A DNA stretch of 64,000 nucleotides from NCBI GenBank assembly GCA_010015655.1, contig ML976691.1, positions 638,651 through 702,650 of the forward strand, written 5' to 3'. Positions 33,041 through 46,772 of the stretch are shown one piece after another. A program made the position numbers and the translations under genes. The notes below the pieces were generated by a model, which was given only the letters and a program-made list of their open reading frames with translations, was not told the origin of the DNA and searched no databases. The DNA comes from Bimuria novae-zelandiae CBS 107.79. Lineage: Eukaryota; Ascomycota; Dothideomycetes; Pleosporales; Didymosphaeriaceae. Numbering within the stretch: the stretch's first letter is position 1; each line of letters opens with the position of its first letter.

Positions 33041-34121
33041 GACTAATAGTTATTTTATTTATTATAAAATTAAATTATATAGCTACGCGCTAAGTGTTGT
33101 ATTAACTTATATTATTAAATAATTTATAAAGTGCTACTTTAGCCTTACCGCCCTAACCTAGACTAGACTAAGGTGTAAGCGCCTTATAATACTTTAACTA
33201 CCTATTAAGTACGACATAGTAGGACTTACTAGCACCCTAGCTATAGTGCTATTCCCTAATAAGACTCTAAGAGAAGTTATAGCCGAGCAAGCGGTATAGA
33301 TTACATAACTTTAAGAGATTATTAACTAGATAAATAAGAAAATAAATACCTAAAAGGACGTAAAACAATAGCTAAGGGTCCTTAAGCTAAAACCCTATAA
33401 TAGTAAGGGATATCTAGTAACGTTTTTAATAACTATAGAGTTGTTTATCTAATACAACCTAGGAAAGTTTAAAACTAACTAAAATAAAATTCTAGTTACC
33501 AGCATAAATATGCAAGGCAAGGTAGCAAAGTAGGCTAGGCTAATAATTAATAACTTTCTTAAAAACGACAAACTTAAGGACTGCGACAACATTATAAAGA
33601 GGGCTATAGAGAATTAGGAGTCCTTTCGCGACACTATAAAAGATATATTTAATATAATTAAAAAAAAATACTAGGCTAAGATTCACCTTTAACGTCTACG
33701 CCAGGAAAAATTAGTAGTACTCTATATACTAAAGTTTAAATAAATTAGGGTAAAATTAGTTAGATAGGGCGACGTTCTACTTATAATTACCTACTATAAT
33801 AAGCTTAAGGAAGCTATTAAGGACAAGCTAGTTTATTAGAAAAAACTTAATAACCTAGAGGAACTTATTAACTAAGCTATAAAAGTAGATAATTACTTAT
33901 ATAAAAGAAAAATAGACAAGTAAGGCGGGGAATATATATTTATAAAGTTAAAAAATTACGCGTAGTCTATAACTTGCGATAAAAATAAAAATATTATTAT
34001 AGTTAATAAAGCTTGTTAGCACAGGAAACAGGCTAATAGGAACTAAAAGCTTAGAGGACCTAGGTAGGGTAAGAACTCTATATCTTATAAAGAAAAATAA
34101 TAATAATATAAGGACAAAGCA

Positions 34122-34163
34122 TGCCTTCGTTGCGGAGAATAAGGACACTTTACTAGAAACTAT
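34122..34163 (+). pseudogene. Gag zinc-knuckle relic in element C
   Basis: Codons read C-L-R-C-G-E, stop, G-H-F-T-R-N-Y: a CCHC knuckle whose last Cys has become Tyr (TGC to TAT-type change) and which contains a TAA. This fixes the gag position and plus-strand orientation. Confidence 0.65.
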
Positions 34164-35101
34164 AAGAAGTAAAAGATAAAGGTTAATATAACTAACCTTC
34201 TTAATATAGTAATAGCTACCCTTATCCTAACTAATAAGATTAAGGACCTTACGCAGGAAATCCCTAATCTAATAAAATAAATAAAAGAATAAATAGTTAT
34301 ATAAAAGCACGATATTTTTAGCTAATTAGTAAAAGAAATATGCTAGATATATAATAGTAGGCTATATTACCTACCTTAGTATACTTAGAAAATAATAGTA
34401 TAAGGACTATATACTTAGGACGCCTACTAGGTAGCTAAAAAAAATATAAGAAGTACTAGCACGCTATTTATATTAAATTATAATAATTAAATAGCACGCA
34501 CGAGCGGAACAGTAATAATATATTAAAAAAGAATATTAATAGTACTATAAAGGATAGGCTAAGGTGGCTCGCACCTTTAGTAACCTAAACTATTATTAGA
34601 TAAGTAAAGGCTAGTATAGGATACCTAATAATTACTATAAATACTTTCTACTTTATTAGATAAAATACTATAAGTAGAATAGTTAGTATAGGTGCTTTAA
34701 AGATACCTGCGATATCCATGCCTAGTAGAAATACGCAACTAGATAGTTTCCACGTGGCATAGATCCCTATAATCCCAGAAACGTCATAAGAGTGACCCAG
34801 ACAGGACACGAGGAAACCCACCTGTCTATTTAGTAGGATAAGCATTACCTATAGTATTTAGCGTATTTAAGCCTGCAAGAGGAGGTAGCCTCCTTTAAAA
34901 ATTAACTAAGCTACTATAAGCTTACAAGACACGAATGCCTTACTCTAAACTACTTTTAGTATAAAATACTAAGAGTATATAAATCTAATAGAATTAAATA
35001 AGACTATAGTGTATACTATTAGTGCTATAAATAGTATAAAGTTAAGAAAATCTTAAAACTAGCTTAGGTTAAGAACTAGATTTAGGAGGCTACAGGCCTA
35101 G

Positions 35102-35448
35102 TGTCACGAGAGCAACGCGTAGAGATGTCTGGGCCTAGGTAGGCTAGATCGATATACTGCGTTCGGTATCTACGTGTAGGTACAAGACGTTGGATAAGGA
35201 AGAAAGGTCTTCTGCCCCTATCCAACGTGGATCTATCTATCTTGCTTGGCCAGGTGCTAGTACCTAGATGGCTAGCGTCGTGTCTAACCAATTAGAAGTA
35301 AGCTTCGGGGTATAGGCCATCAGACCTTTGGCTCCCAAAGTACAAGTTTAGAGGTAGAAGCCTAGCTTCTAACTCTCGTCCGTCTATTAACATACTGTTG
35401 TTAACAGTATGTCTAGGCTGTCAGGTTGCCTAGGAGGTTACCGTGACA
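35102..35448. mobile_element. 347-bp structured insert (solo-LTR-like) in element C
   Basis: It begins TGTCACGAG and ends CCGTGACA (TG..CA with 7-bp inverted ends TGTCACG/CGTGACA) and is flanked by the 5-bp duplication CCTAG (35097-35101 and 35449-35453). It is clearly richer in GC than the surrounding element C. Two strong hairpins are present: ACGTTGGATA..TATCCAACGT (about 35178-35228) and ACATACTGTT..AACAGTATGT (about 35390-35412). Interpretation: a solo LTR or a terminal-repeat miniature element that arrived after most RIP damage to C, or too short for RIP. No coding capacity. Confidence 0.75.
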
Positions 35449-38400
35449 CCTAGATAGCGAGCCTGAGGATCTAAAAAACTAAAATATTACTAGGCAACAA
35501 GCCACACTAGTAATAGTATAATTATTATAGCTTATTAAGTAAATACTCTTCAAATTAAGAAACGCTTAATTAAGAACATTACAATATATAAATATTATAT
35601 AAAAGTATTTATTAATCTAGGGATAGACGTGTGTCTAGTAGCCTTAAAAGTAGTTAAAAAATATAATATGCCTAATTATAATAAGAAAATACTATTATAA
35701 ATAGGACTCGCGGATAGGACCGAATTATAAGGATATAGTAATAATTAGCTACGCCTAAAGATAGTGCTAGTATAAGTTAATATTAAAGGCTTAAAAAGCT
35801 AGCATGTCTTTACTATCGCTAAAATAGGAGACATAGAAGCTATTATTAGTTATAAGTAGCTTAAGTAGCATAATCTAGAAATAGATTAGCTTATTAGGAT
35901 AATCCTACCTAGGAAACTACCTATAATAGCTCTAGTAGAGCCATGGTGGAAGGGAATCCTCTAGGAACCTTAGGTAAGGAAGGAGTATAATATATCTATA
36001 ATATAAAAGATATTAGTTTATAAGATAAATAAGATCTTATAATAATACCTAGAATAAGTATACTGTCTATAGGTATAATTAGCTAAAATAGTTAATAAGC
36101 ACCCTAGCCTACTAGTAGAATACTAAGAATTCGTAGACTTATTTAAGGAATACAACGAGATAGTCTTACCTAAATACTAATAGTAGAATTATAAGATACT
36201 ACTAGTAAAAGAAGCTAAGTTATAGCTAGGGCGCCTACAGCCCCTTATATAAAATAAAATAAAAAAGTTACAAAAACTATTAAAAAAATTCTTTATTCTA
36301 AAAAATAGTAGCCTAGTTAGAGTCCTACGGCCTTCCTAATACTCTTTATACCTAAGAAAGACGGCAGGCTATAGCTTTATATAGATTATAAATAGCTAAA
36401 CGTCCTAATAGTTAAGAATTAATACTTATTACCCCTAATTATAGAGCTTATAGACTAACTCCGTAGAGCTAAGTAGTTCACGAAGTTTAATATCTAAGAT
36501 AGATTCTATTAGATATAGATAGTAAGGGGATATAAATAGAAAACCGCCTCTTACACACAATACGGTCTTTTTAAGTATATAATTATACTAATAGGGTTAA
36601 TAAACGCCCTAGCGACTTTTTAAGAACTTATAAACTAAGTTTTATATAAATACTTAGATGTATTCTGCACAGTATATTTAGATAATATATTAATTTATTT
36701 AAGTAGTTCCTTAAAGGAATATAAAGAGTACGTTTAAAAAGTACTTAAAAAGTTATAGGAGTATAGATTGCTCTCACACCCTAAAAAGTATAAGTTCCAC
36801 GTTATAGAAATAAAATACCTAGGATTTGTAATATCCCAGAAAGGTGTTAAGATATATTTAAAAAAGATTATAATAATAGAGGAATAGCCCTTACTAGAAT
36901 TAATAAAAGATATCTAGTTTTTCCTTAGCTTTACTAACTTCTATTATAATTTATTAGGAACCACTCTAAGACAACCGCGCCGCTAACGGAACTTATAAAA
37001 ACTAGTAAATAGTAACTACTATAGAAGGAAGAGATAAAGGCTTTTAAGAAGCTAAAACGTCTATTCTTAACTACGCTATTACTATAGATATACAACCTAG
37101 AGCGGCGGTATTATATCTACACTGACGTATTAGACTACGTGCTAGGAGCCGTACTTTTATAAAAATATAATAATAAAAAATAAAGACTAGTATTCTACTA
37201 TTTAAGAAAGTTCTTAGGAGCAGAACTTAATTATAAGATTTATAATAAGAAACTTTTAGTAATTATTAACGACTTTAAGTAATAGAAAGTATAGCTTAAA
37301 GGAGTAAAGCACTAGGTAAAAGTTTTTTTAAACTACTTAAACTTTACTTACTTTATAACTATAAAAAAGCTTAATAGGAGGTAGGCTAGATAGTCTAAAT
37401 AGTTAGTAGAGTACAACTTTTAGATTACTTACCTAGTAGGAATAGCTAACAGAGCGGCAGACGTCCTTAGCAGACAATCCGATCTCATGGAAGAAGGCGA
37501 CGTCGACCATAACGTCATTCTTACAAAGGTGGAGGATGGAACGCTGCACTATAATAAAACGCAGCTTACGCCTGTGCTAGGAGCACGATATGTAGACCTC
37601 GCCTATTATAGACCTCCTATAGCTAATTTCTAGGACTATAAAAAGCTTATAGATAATAATTAATACGCGTATAATTTTAATTACGCCATAAAATTACCTG
37701 CGCGCGATTATAGGAATAGGGTATAAATAAGTAACTAAGTAGTACTACTATTAGTTAAAAAGCTACATAAAGATAAGGAATAGGAATATCTAAAAATTAT
37801 AAAAATAACGCGCTAAGTCCCGAATAAATACGCTATTTCTAGGCTATAGTAGATAGTATAAAAGGTATTAGGTAACTATGTAGTATATTACTAGAATAAG
37901 CCTAAGAGATATAAGTCCTATAGTCTTCTATAACTACTATAGCTACCCCTAAGACTACAGTCTAGTATAATTATAAACTTTATTATAAAGCTCTTAGCGT
38001 TACTAACACTAAGGAATAAATGCCCTTATAACTTTACTTTTGTTATATTTATTAACTAACTAAGGAATTAAGATTTGTGCTAATTAAGGAAGCTATATTA
38101 GTAAAAGAACTAGCCTATATAGTAAAATAAAAACTTATATCTTAGGTTAGACAACTAGACAAGTTTATTACTAATAGAGCTAAAATATTTATATCTTTGT
38201 ATTAGACTACGTTTACTGCTACACTAGGTATTAAGCAAAAGCTCACGACGAGCTTCTACTTAGAAATAAATAAATAAACTAAGCGAACTAACTAATGATT
38301 AGAATAATACCTTTAGATATATGTAAATAAGCTAAAAGATAATTAGGTTAAGCTACTACCAATATCTTAACTAGCATATAATAGTGTAAGATTAACGACT

Positions 38401-38571
38401 ATAGGATACTTGCCATACTACGCTAACTACAGATATAAGCCAATAGCTTACTAAAATCTGTTGGATATTAAAAGCATTATAAAGGACGTAGCTAATAAGA
38501 TAGAACTTATATAAGATTTGCACAAATTACTACGCAAAAATATTATATAACGTAATAAGTAAATAGTAAAG

Positions 38572-38744
38572 TGTCACGAGTCGTAGGTCGAGGGCCCTCG
38601 ATGGCCCTAGTCCGCTCTAGACCGGCGCTATTCGGGCCTTCCGCCTATCTACTTCCCTCGCCGCAGCCCTTCTCTTCCCTCTCTAAGGGATCGCCTTAGT
38701 ACTGTGGATAGACTAAGTCGCCTGTAGTTAGGGCGCTTTTTACA
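38572..38744 (+). repeat. 5' LTR of element A
   Basis: 173 bp, TGTCACGAGTCGTAGGTCGA..CGCTTTTTACA. It differs from the other copies mainly by C-to-T or G-to-A changes (for example GATGG for GACGG near 38603 and TTAGGG for TCAGGG near 38728). Confidence 0.9.
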
Positions 38745-41700
38745 ATACGATCCCTTACCCCCTCATATCTAATTTACCTGTATGATGGAATCGACACGAA
38801 GAGTTACCTGCCAGATTTTAAAAATAGCAAGAGACCCTTAAAGCAGGTCACTACTCGCAGGACCCTCTAAATAAGAGCTTCTAATAGTTGCAACGCCTAT
38901 AAAAGACCTAACGATACCTATAGACTTAGAGGAAGACCCCCCTACTATTATAGGTAGTAATAATAACTAATAATTAGAAGAAGTTACCCTCTAAGAACGC
39001 CTAGGCGTGCTATAGCTCTAATAACGCATCTAGAAACTAGAGGCCTCCCTAATAGTAGAGTGTTACTAATCTAAAGGCAAGACCCTAGTTAAGAATAAGA
39101 CAATAACTACTAGCATTTCTAATAACTCCCTAGAGCCCGAGGAGGGTCACGGCAACCTAGATAAGGCTAAAGATATAAGCGATAACCTATTAAGTAATAG
39201 CTTAATAGAGGACGCGTCCTTAAGCTTAGATAATGCTAGTTAAGACTAATTTAGGGCCTCTAGAAGCATCTAACGCCCGCGAAAGAAGAATAGACAAGGC
39301 CAGGCCTGTACTAGCCGCGACAAAGAACGTTAGATCTAAATAGTAGCTACTACCCTAGACGCATAGCTACTAAAGCTACTAGAACCTCTTTAATTTAAGG
39401 GTAAGAGTCGCAAGGAACTAAACTTATAAAAAAGGGCCTATAAGGACTATATTAACTTCTTACCTGCCCTTAAAACTAACGAAGCGCAGGTTAGGTTTGT
39501 AGTAAGATACTTAAGAGATATATAACGTAACTACTAGAACTAAATAGTTGCTAAGATCCTAGAGCGGAAGCAACACAGGAAAGTTACCTAAGACCTTTTA
39601 TAGCAGACTATAGTAGACTCTCTAGGATTAGCCTAAAAGCGAAAGAGTGCCGCTCGCTAAAGGATCAAGGCAGCTAAATAAGGCAAGAAGACCCCTATAG
39701 AACTCCTTAATTACCTTAAGGACTAATAAGAGGAATGCGACCTAAAGAAGGCCTTAAATAATAATAATAAAGACTATATTAATAACTTCTACATAGCACT
39801 AGACGAGAAAATCTAAAAACGCCTTAAATAGTAGCCACGCGAATAGAAGAGCCTCTTTTGCTTAAAAGTAAAGGTAAATATGTATTAGTAAGCGTTAAAA
39901 CCTCATAAGTTAAAGAAATAATATATACACGATATTAATAACAACTTCCTTAATAAGCTAGCTAACGAAAGGCGCGATTGAAAGCGATCTAGGTTAAATA
40001 ACACAAGACTATACTAGAGACGCCACGATAGTAACTGTTGCGATAAGGACGGCAAGAAGAAGGCTTAGGCAGTAGAGGACAAGGATAAGGACTAATACTT
40101 CTACTACCACGAACCAGGCTATTATAAGGCGTCCTGTTTAAAGTACAAGGCCAAGGCGGGGAAAGACAAGCTATAGACTAGGAGGCCTAATAGTCTACAG
40201 GCAAGGTTAACTATAATAAAAATTAATAATAACTAGTTGTAGCTGCAAGGACCCCTAGAGATAGGAGTAGTAGCTTACTAATCACGCTAGACAGTAAAGT
40301 ACAGCACGAGGGTAACTAATAATAGATTAAAGCCCTAGTAGACTACGGAGCTAAAGCAAATTTCGTTAGTAGTAATCTAATAAAGTGGTTAGGGGTTACG
40401 GTGATAATAATAAAAGGCAAACGCTACGTGGCGCTAAACGGATAAGACTTAGGCGTTCTAGGCCAGGCGAAGCTCCCCTACACTATTATAGATAGTTGTA
40501 GTAAAACTAAGAGCGGTAGTTGCCTGTTTATAGTTAGTAATATTAGTAGATTTAACATGGTCCTAGGAATGCCCTAGCTAGCAGAATAGAACCCCATCGC
40601 AAACTTCTATAATAAGACTATTCGCTTTGCCTATAGGAAGCGTAAATAGACTAAGATCTTTACTAAATTAGTAGAAGAGTTCGCCGGCATAGCTAAAGAC
40701 ACAGCAAATAATTATTTTGTTATGTATGCCACCCTAAAGGACACATTAGGAGGCCTACCCGGGACGCTACCTAAAGAATACTAGGGACGGTGGGAGGAAG
40801 CCTTCTCTAAAGAAGCCGCGAGCATTCTTGCCAACTATGGCCCCCACGAGATAAAGATTGATATTAAGGAAGGCAAGAAAGTGCCTTTTAGACTACTCTA
40901 TAGTCTATTAGAGTTAGAGTTGGCAGTTCTGCGCGACTATATCTAGAAGAACTTTAAATAAGGCTTTATTTAACTATCGCGATTAAGCGCCGGGGCACTA
41001 ATCCTTTTTATAAAGAAAAAGGATAGAGGCCTCCGCCTCTACGTTAACTACAAGGGACTAAATGTAGTTATAATAAAGAACCAATACCTACTTCCCTTAA
41101 TACAGGAATTCCTTAACCGACTAGGGGATGCCTAGATCTATACTAAACTAGACCTAAGGGACGCCTACCACCGCGTCTAAATTAGGGCAGGAGATAAATA
41201 GAAAACAGCCTTCTAAACAAGGTATAAATAGTACAAATACATAATAATATCTTTTAGCTTAATAAACGCGCCTGCGACCTTCTAAAGCTATATTAATAAC
41301 ACACTATTAGACCTTCTTAACATCTGCTATATTATGTACCTTAACGATATCCTTATTTACTCTAAGACAAAGGAGGAATATATCTAGCACGTTTAGACAG
41401 TGCTAGAACGCCTTATTAAACGCTGACTATACGCCAAACTGTCTAAATGCGAATTCCACATACGCAAGGTGGGATACCTAGGCTTTATAGTATCTCTAGA
41501 TAGCGTAGAGATAGAGGAGGACCACGTCGCCTCTATAAAAGATTAGCCTAAACTAAACTTAGTCTAAGCAGTCAGGATCTTCCTTAGCTTTACTAACTAC
41601 TATTAAAGGTTTATAGAAGGATTCTCTTAAGTAGCGGCACCCCTTCACGCCCTAACAAGAAGGCTAGAGGGAGCCACTAAGGGTAGACAGCGATAGAGAC

Positions 41701-44700
41701 TCGAGGAATTAGTTATAATAAGCCTACTAAAGTAGGCTAAAGCCTCCTTTTACTAGCTAAAAGAGAGCTTTATGCGAGGGCCCTTACTAGCCTACTTTAA
41801 CCCTAAAAGACCCTTAAGAGTAAAAACTAACGCTTTAGGTTTCGCGATCTCGGGTATTTTAAGCCAATCGTAACTAGATAAATATAGGAAGCTATAATAG
41901 CACCTAGTTGCTTTTTATTCGCGCAAGATAAACCAGGCAGAATAAAACTATAACACGTATAATAGTAAGTTGCTAGCGATCGTTGAAGCTTTTAAGCATT
42001 AGTAATACTACCTAGAGGGTGTTAGTAAGAAAGTTAAGCTTTTAACTAATTATGCTAACCTGCAAGGGTTTATATCTATAAAAGTCTTAACTAAATAGTA
42101 GGCAAGGTGGGCTAAATAGCTTGCAACGTTTAATTTTAAAATTAAATACTATTTAGGAAGGACGAATCCCGCTAATAGACTATTATAGAGACCTAACTAC
42201 AAGTTAGAGGAGGAAACAAGCTTAGGCGGGATAGGTAGTTTCTAGCAGAGACTTCTTAAGGCCCTACAGCATAAGTTATAGCTAAAAGGCGACGCTTTAG
42301 ACAAAGCAAGCGTGGCAGGCAGCCTATAGCTACTAAAGTAGGCAAGAAGCCCTAGACTAGTAGTAGCGACAAGGGTCGCTAGACCTAGAACGTTAGCGAC
42401 TAAGGAGGTAGTGGTAAACAATTTAGTAAGCGCTTACCCTATAGTAGAGCTATTAAAGAGAAATAGCCAGGGGGACGAAACTGTAGAACAAATCCTCTAG
42501 TACCTCCAAGGGCTAGAGATGGCAAAGCCAGAATAGCTAAAGCGCTAGATAATTAGACCAGCCAACCTATTATAGTACGAGAATAGGCTATACGTGCCAC
42601 CTCTAGTAAGAGTATACGTTCTTTAATAATGCCACGATAACCCCCTCGCGGGCTATTTTAGCTTTACTAAGACCTTAGAGCTAGTGCTATAGGAGTTCTA
42701 GTAGCCTAGTGTTTAATAATACGTAAAGAACTATGTCTAGACCTGTTAAGCGTGCTCTAGGGCGAAACCTATCTAACACGCGACGCATGGCCAACTCAAC
42801 AGCCTACTAGTTCTAAGGGGCATCTAGGAGGACATCGCTATAGACATAGTAATAGATCTACCTAAAAGTAAATCTAGAGCCTATCGTTATAATAGTATCC
42901 TAGTAATTATTAACTAGTTTTTTAAGATAGCACACTATATCCCCACGCAAAAGGACCTAAAGGTAGTAAAGCTAGCTAAAGTCTTTAGAAAAGAGGTTCT
43001 ACGCCTACACGGCCCTCTAAAGTTAATAATTACGGATAGAGGCAGCCTATTTATATCGGCTTATTAGAGTACCTTTACTTAATATTTAAAAACTAAGTAA
43101 CTTCTCTCTACTACCTTCCACCCGCAGACAGATAGATAGATAAAATAATAGAACTAAACGCTTAAATAGTACCTTCGAGTGTTCTACAACTATAAATAAT
43201 CTAATTAGGCGGACCTTCTATCTAAAGCAGAATATTTGTATAACAATAGCATCTATAGCTCTACAGAAGTGTCGCTATTTATTATAGTATATAGCCTAAA
43301 TCTACTAATAGTAAGCCTGCCCCGAGAAGTATAGCTGCGCGGGTTAGTACCTACGGTAAGGGCCAGAGTGGCAGTTCTAGCCTAGACTAGGGCCTAGATA
43401 ACCTAAGCGATCCTTAGGGCACAGGCGTACCAGGCGACGTGGTATAATAGGAAGCATAAAGCCCAAACCTTTATAGTAGGGGACATGGTATACCTCGACG
43501 CCCGCAACATACGGTTAACTAGGCCTAAAAAGAAACTTAACTACAAGTCTTAGGGTCCCTATAAGGTAAAATAGTAGATTAGTTAACAGGCATATAAGCT
43601 AGAGCTGCTAAAGGACTTTAACATTTACCTAGTGTTCTATATGTCTCTCCTAAACTAGGCAGCCCTAGAAGGACTACTATAACAAGAGTAAAGCCCGCCT
43701 AAGGTTATTATACTATAAGCAAGGGAGGATATATACCTAATTAAAGGAATTAGATTTAGGGTACTCCAGGACAGAGAATGGTTGTATAAAGTTAAGTAGA
43801 AAGGATACGATAGCGATAAGAACTAGTAATTATCTATAGAGGAGATCTCTAAAGGGGCGATAAAGCAGTTCCTAAAGGGCTTAGACAAGGAGACTAAAGG
43901 TCGCCCTAAACAGGAGCCTAAGAGGCGGGGTCGCCCCCCTAGAGAAGGAGGAAGACAGCACTTAATAGTAATTAGTAATAGATTACCCTAGAGAGTACAC
44001 TTTATAGGCTGCGAAATACTAGAATAAATAAGGTAGAGGATTCTTAAATAGACTAAAGACTAGAACAAGCTATCTAGGCCTATTTACGCCTCTTAGGGCC
44101 TAACAAAGGCTTACAAGCCTATTCGGACCGTACCTAACGCGATTATAGCTAACCGAAACCTAACTAAAACTGCCTAAGGGTATAGAACGTGAATAAAATC
44201 TAAACACTATTAATAGGGGCAGGAATCCTTAGATCGTACTAAATAACCCTCTTAATTAGTTAGGCGCTTAGACTTATAGGCTTATTAAAAAGTCTTTTAA
44301 CTACCCTTGCTTTTAATCTTCTTCTTTACTTCCTCTATAAGAAAGTCCAGCGTGGCTAAGACACTAGCCTTAAACGCTAACTACCCTAAATTAGTATTAA
44401 TAACCCGGGATTAGGGTTAAGGATCCTTATTAACTTAGGAGCAACCTTCTTGCGCCTAGGGGTAAGAGCACTAGTAGTAACTAGGGAGGTTAAACCACCC
44501 CCCTTTATAGTAGAAGCTTTCCTCTTCCGCTTCTCCTTAATAAAGAGGCCCACCACCGGAATAATCTCCTTAGGAGGCTAGGTGTCATAACCTAAGTAGT
44601 AGGGGGTTAACAGGTTTCCGTAGAATTTAGATCCGGTGGCCCTATGCAACTTAGTTTAGATAACCCTTAATTACACTAGATAATACTTATATAATAATAT

Positions 44701-45045
44701 TACTCTATTCTGTCTCTAGTACCTACGCGGTGGCCTTTACTAATGTCTTATCTAATTTAGAGAGGTTAATCTCGTTACATGTATACGCATCGATTTGGCT
44801 TAAGCGTAGTATAAGGGTAATTAGGGCACTTAATACGTTCTCTAAGTTATCTTTAGGTATCTGCTACTAATTAGCCTCGAAACCCCTATATAACCCTTAA
44901 AGCGCTAACTTACCTACTAATAATCTCTACTACTACTATAGCAGGCATCGCAGCGGTAGATTAAATTATAGTCTTCTAAATCTATTAGGCTAAGATTAAC
45001 ATATACTACCCTAGACTAGACACGACGCATCTCCTTAACCTAAAA

Positions 45046-45291
45046 CTAGTAAAGCTTTATCTTCTTATAATTAGACTGCTTAAGGCTATTTAGGATAATA
45101 AGAAGGCAGGTATAGTATAGGTTAATAGTATTAACTACGCTCGCACGAGCCTTGTTAACTAGGGCCTTAAGAATAGCGTTCGCGGTACTTATAGTGCCAA
45201 ATAGCGTGGGTATGTCTAGACAAAGTCCGAAGGTTGCTAAAGAGGGCGGTGGAAAAGTAACAAGTATAGGGACGACTTGGCAGGCCTGCAC
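45046..45291 (-). pseudogene. Antisense ORF relic in element A 3' region
   Basis: An 81-codon minus-strand open stretch (QACQVVPILVTFPPPSLATF, ISTANAILKALVNKARASVV) in a region where the plus strand is closed. The same protein is legible in element B (59409-59624) with conservative differences, and coding-like minus-strand stretches continue on its 3' side (down to about 53340 in B and 44200 in A), including basic EKRKRKAST. No family was recognised. It lies between the chromodomain region and the 3' LTR. Confidence 0.5.
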
Positions 45292-45583
45292 CGGGTTAGT
45301 CTACCTTCACGATCCCCAAATTTGGAGCGGCTAGGTACCGAAATAGGGGGCATCTAGGGTCAGGCACCCTAGACTGCCATAGATTAGCCAGGTTATACTT
45401 ACGGGTTAGGGAGCCTCCGGGATAAGGTAAGCCGCCAAGTAGAAAGTAAGAATAAGGGTTTTAGGCCTTAGTGTAAGCCTAAAATTTAGCTTACGTTATT
45501 AGCTTACGTAATACGCAAGACCTAATTAGGCTAGTTATTACGTGCTTATTCTCGCGGTCGAGACCCTTAAAGAAAAGAGCCTT

Positions 45584-45756
45584 TGTCACGAGTCGTAGGT
45601 CGAGGGCCCTCGACGGCCCTAGTCCGCTCTAGACCGGCGCTATCCGGGCCTTCCGCCTATCTACTTCCCTCGCCGCAGCCCTTCTCTTCCCTCTCTAAGG
45701 GATCGCCTTAGTACTGTGGATAGACTGAGTCGCCCGTAGTCAGGGCGCTTTTTACA
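45584..45756 (+). repeat. 3' LTR of element A
   Basis: 173 bp, a near-perfect match to 38572-38744, followed by TSD TAAAG. A polypurine-rich AAAGAAAAGAG lies just upstream (45569-45579). Confidence 0.9.
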
Positions 45757-46772
45757 TAAAGTAAGTAAATAAGAAAAGGATTAAGGCACTAACTTTTAAG
45801 AAGGGGGATAGAGTTCTCCTCTTATAATAAAATCTTAAGATAATATAGCTAAGCAAAAAACTAAATAATTTTTAAAAAAGACTATTTAAAATTTAAGAAG
45901 TTTAAAGCTTACTAAATTTTAAGCTACAGTTGCCTATAGATATACGTATACACCTAGTTTTCTATAAATTATTATTAGAACTAGCACTACTAGACGTCGA
46001 ACTAGAATTATATCTAGAACTTAAGGATAAGAAGTATAAGATTAAGGTTATTAAAAACTTATAAAAAGTTAAATATTAGCATAAGTACCTAGTAAAATAG
46101 AAAAGATAGCTAAAAAGCTATAATACTTAAGAATTAATAAAAGACCTTACTAATTATAAGGCTGCCTTAGAGAAATTCTATAAGAAATACCTAATAAAGC
46201 CTAAAAGGCTAAAGATTTAGAATTATTAAGATTAAAAAGCAGGGGAAAGGTAGCCTTATTAAGAGTAATAGTACTAGGTATAAGCCCGCCCTTTAATTAC
46301 GTAATATCTTAGCCTATGTTTTTAAGACCCTTAAGGCGTTTAATCTTCTTAATAAATTTTATTAAATTAGTAAAGAGCTTCTCCTTACGCTTTTTTTTTG
46401 TAAATACTTTTATTTTAATAGTCTTTTTCTTTTTACGTAAGTAGCTTATAAAACTACTATAGCTACTTCTTTCTTAGTAGTAGCTACCTCCTTTAAGTGC
46501 TTAAGCTAATTTACCTTAAAGTTAATATAACAAAAATTAGGAACCGCGGGCTTTAATAGCTTATACTTAGTAATACAATTTTTATAGTAATTACTATACT
46601 ACACCTTTAAAAAATAGTTTATAAGTTAAGCCCTTCTTCGCATAGTACTTATAGGACACTATAGTAGTCTAGCTAATTAAGTTTATACAATCTCTAACGA
46701 AATAATAATAGAGGATACTCTAAGAGGATATTGACTAGTATATAAGAACATGCAGAGGAAGGAGGGGAATAG

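Larger units (their letters stand above)
38572..45756 (+). mobile_element. Element A: Ty3/Gypsy chromovirus with full LTR pair and TSD
   Basis: 7185 bp with LTRs at 38572-38744 and 45584-45756 (TG..CA, 173 bp each) and a perfect 5-bp target duplication TAAAG (38567-38571 and 45757-45761), inserted in element C. The plus-strand domain order is gag with a CCHC knuckle relic (about 40096-40140), retropepsin (about 40331-40372, D-x-GA), reverse transcriptase (about 41020-41400, with DLRDAYHRV and YLNDILIY), RNase H (about 41790-41880), integrase (about 42610-43300) and a chromodomain-like stretch (about 43770-43885, KGYDSDKN). Between this and the 3' LTR (about 44000-45500) lies a minus-strand coding relic. 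The internal frames carry many TAG/TAA/TAC changes of RIP type. It is not functional. Confidence 0.88.
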
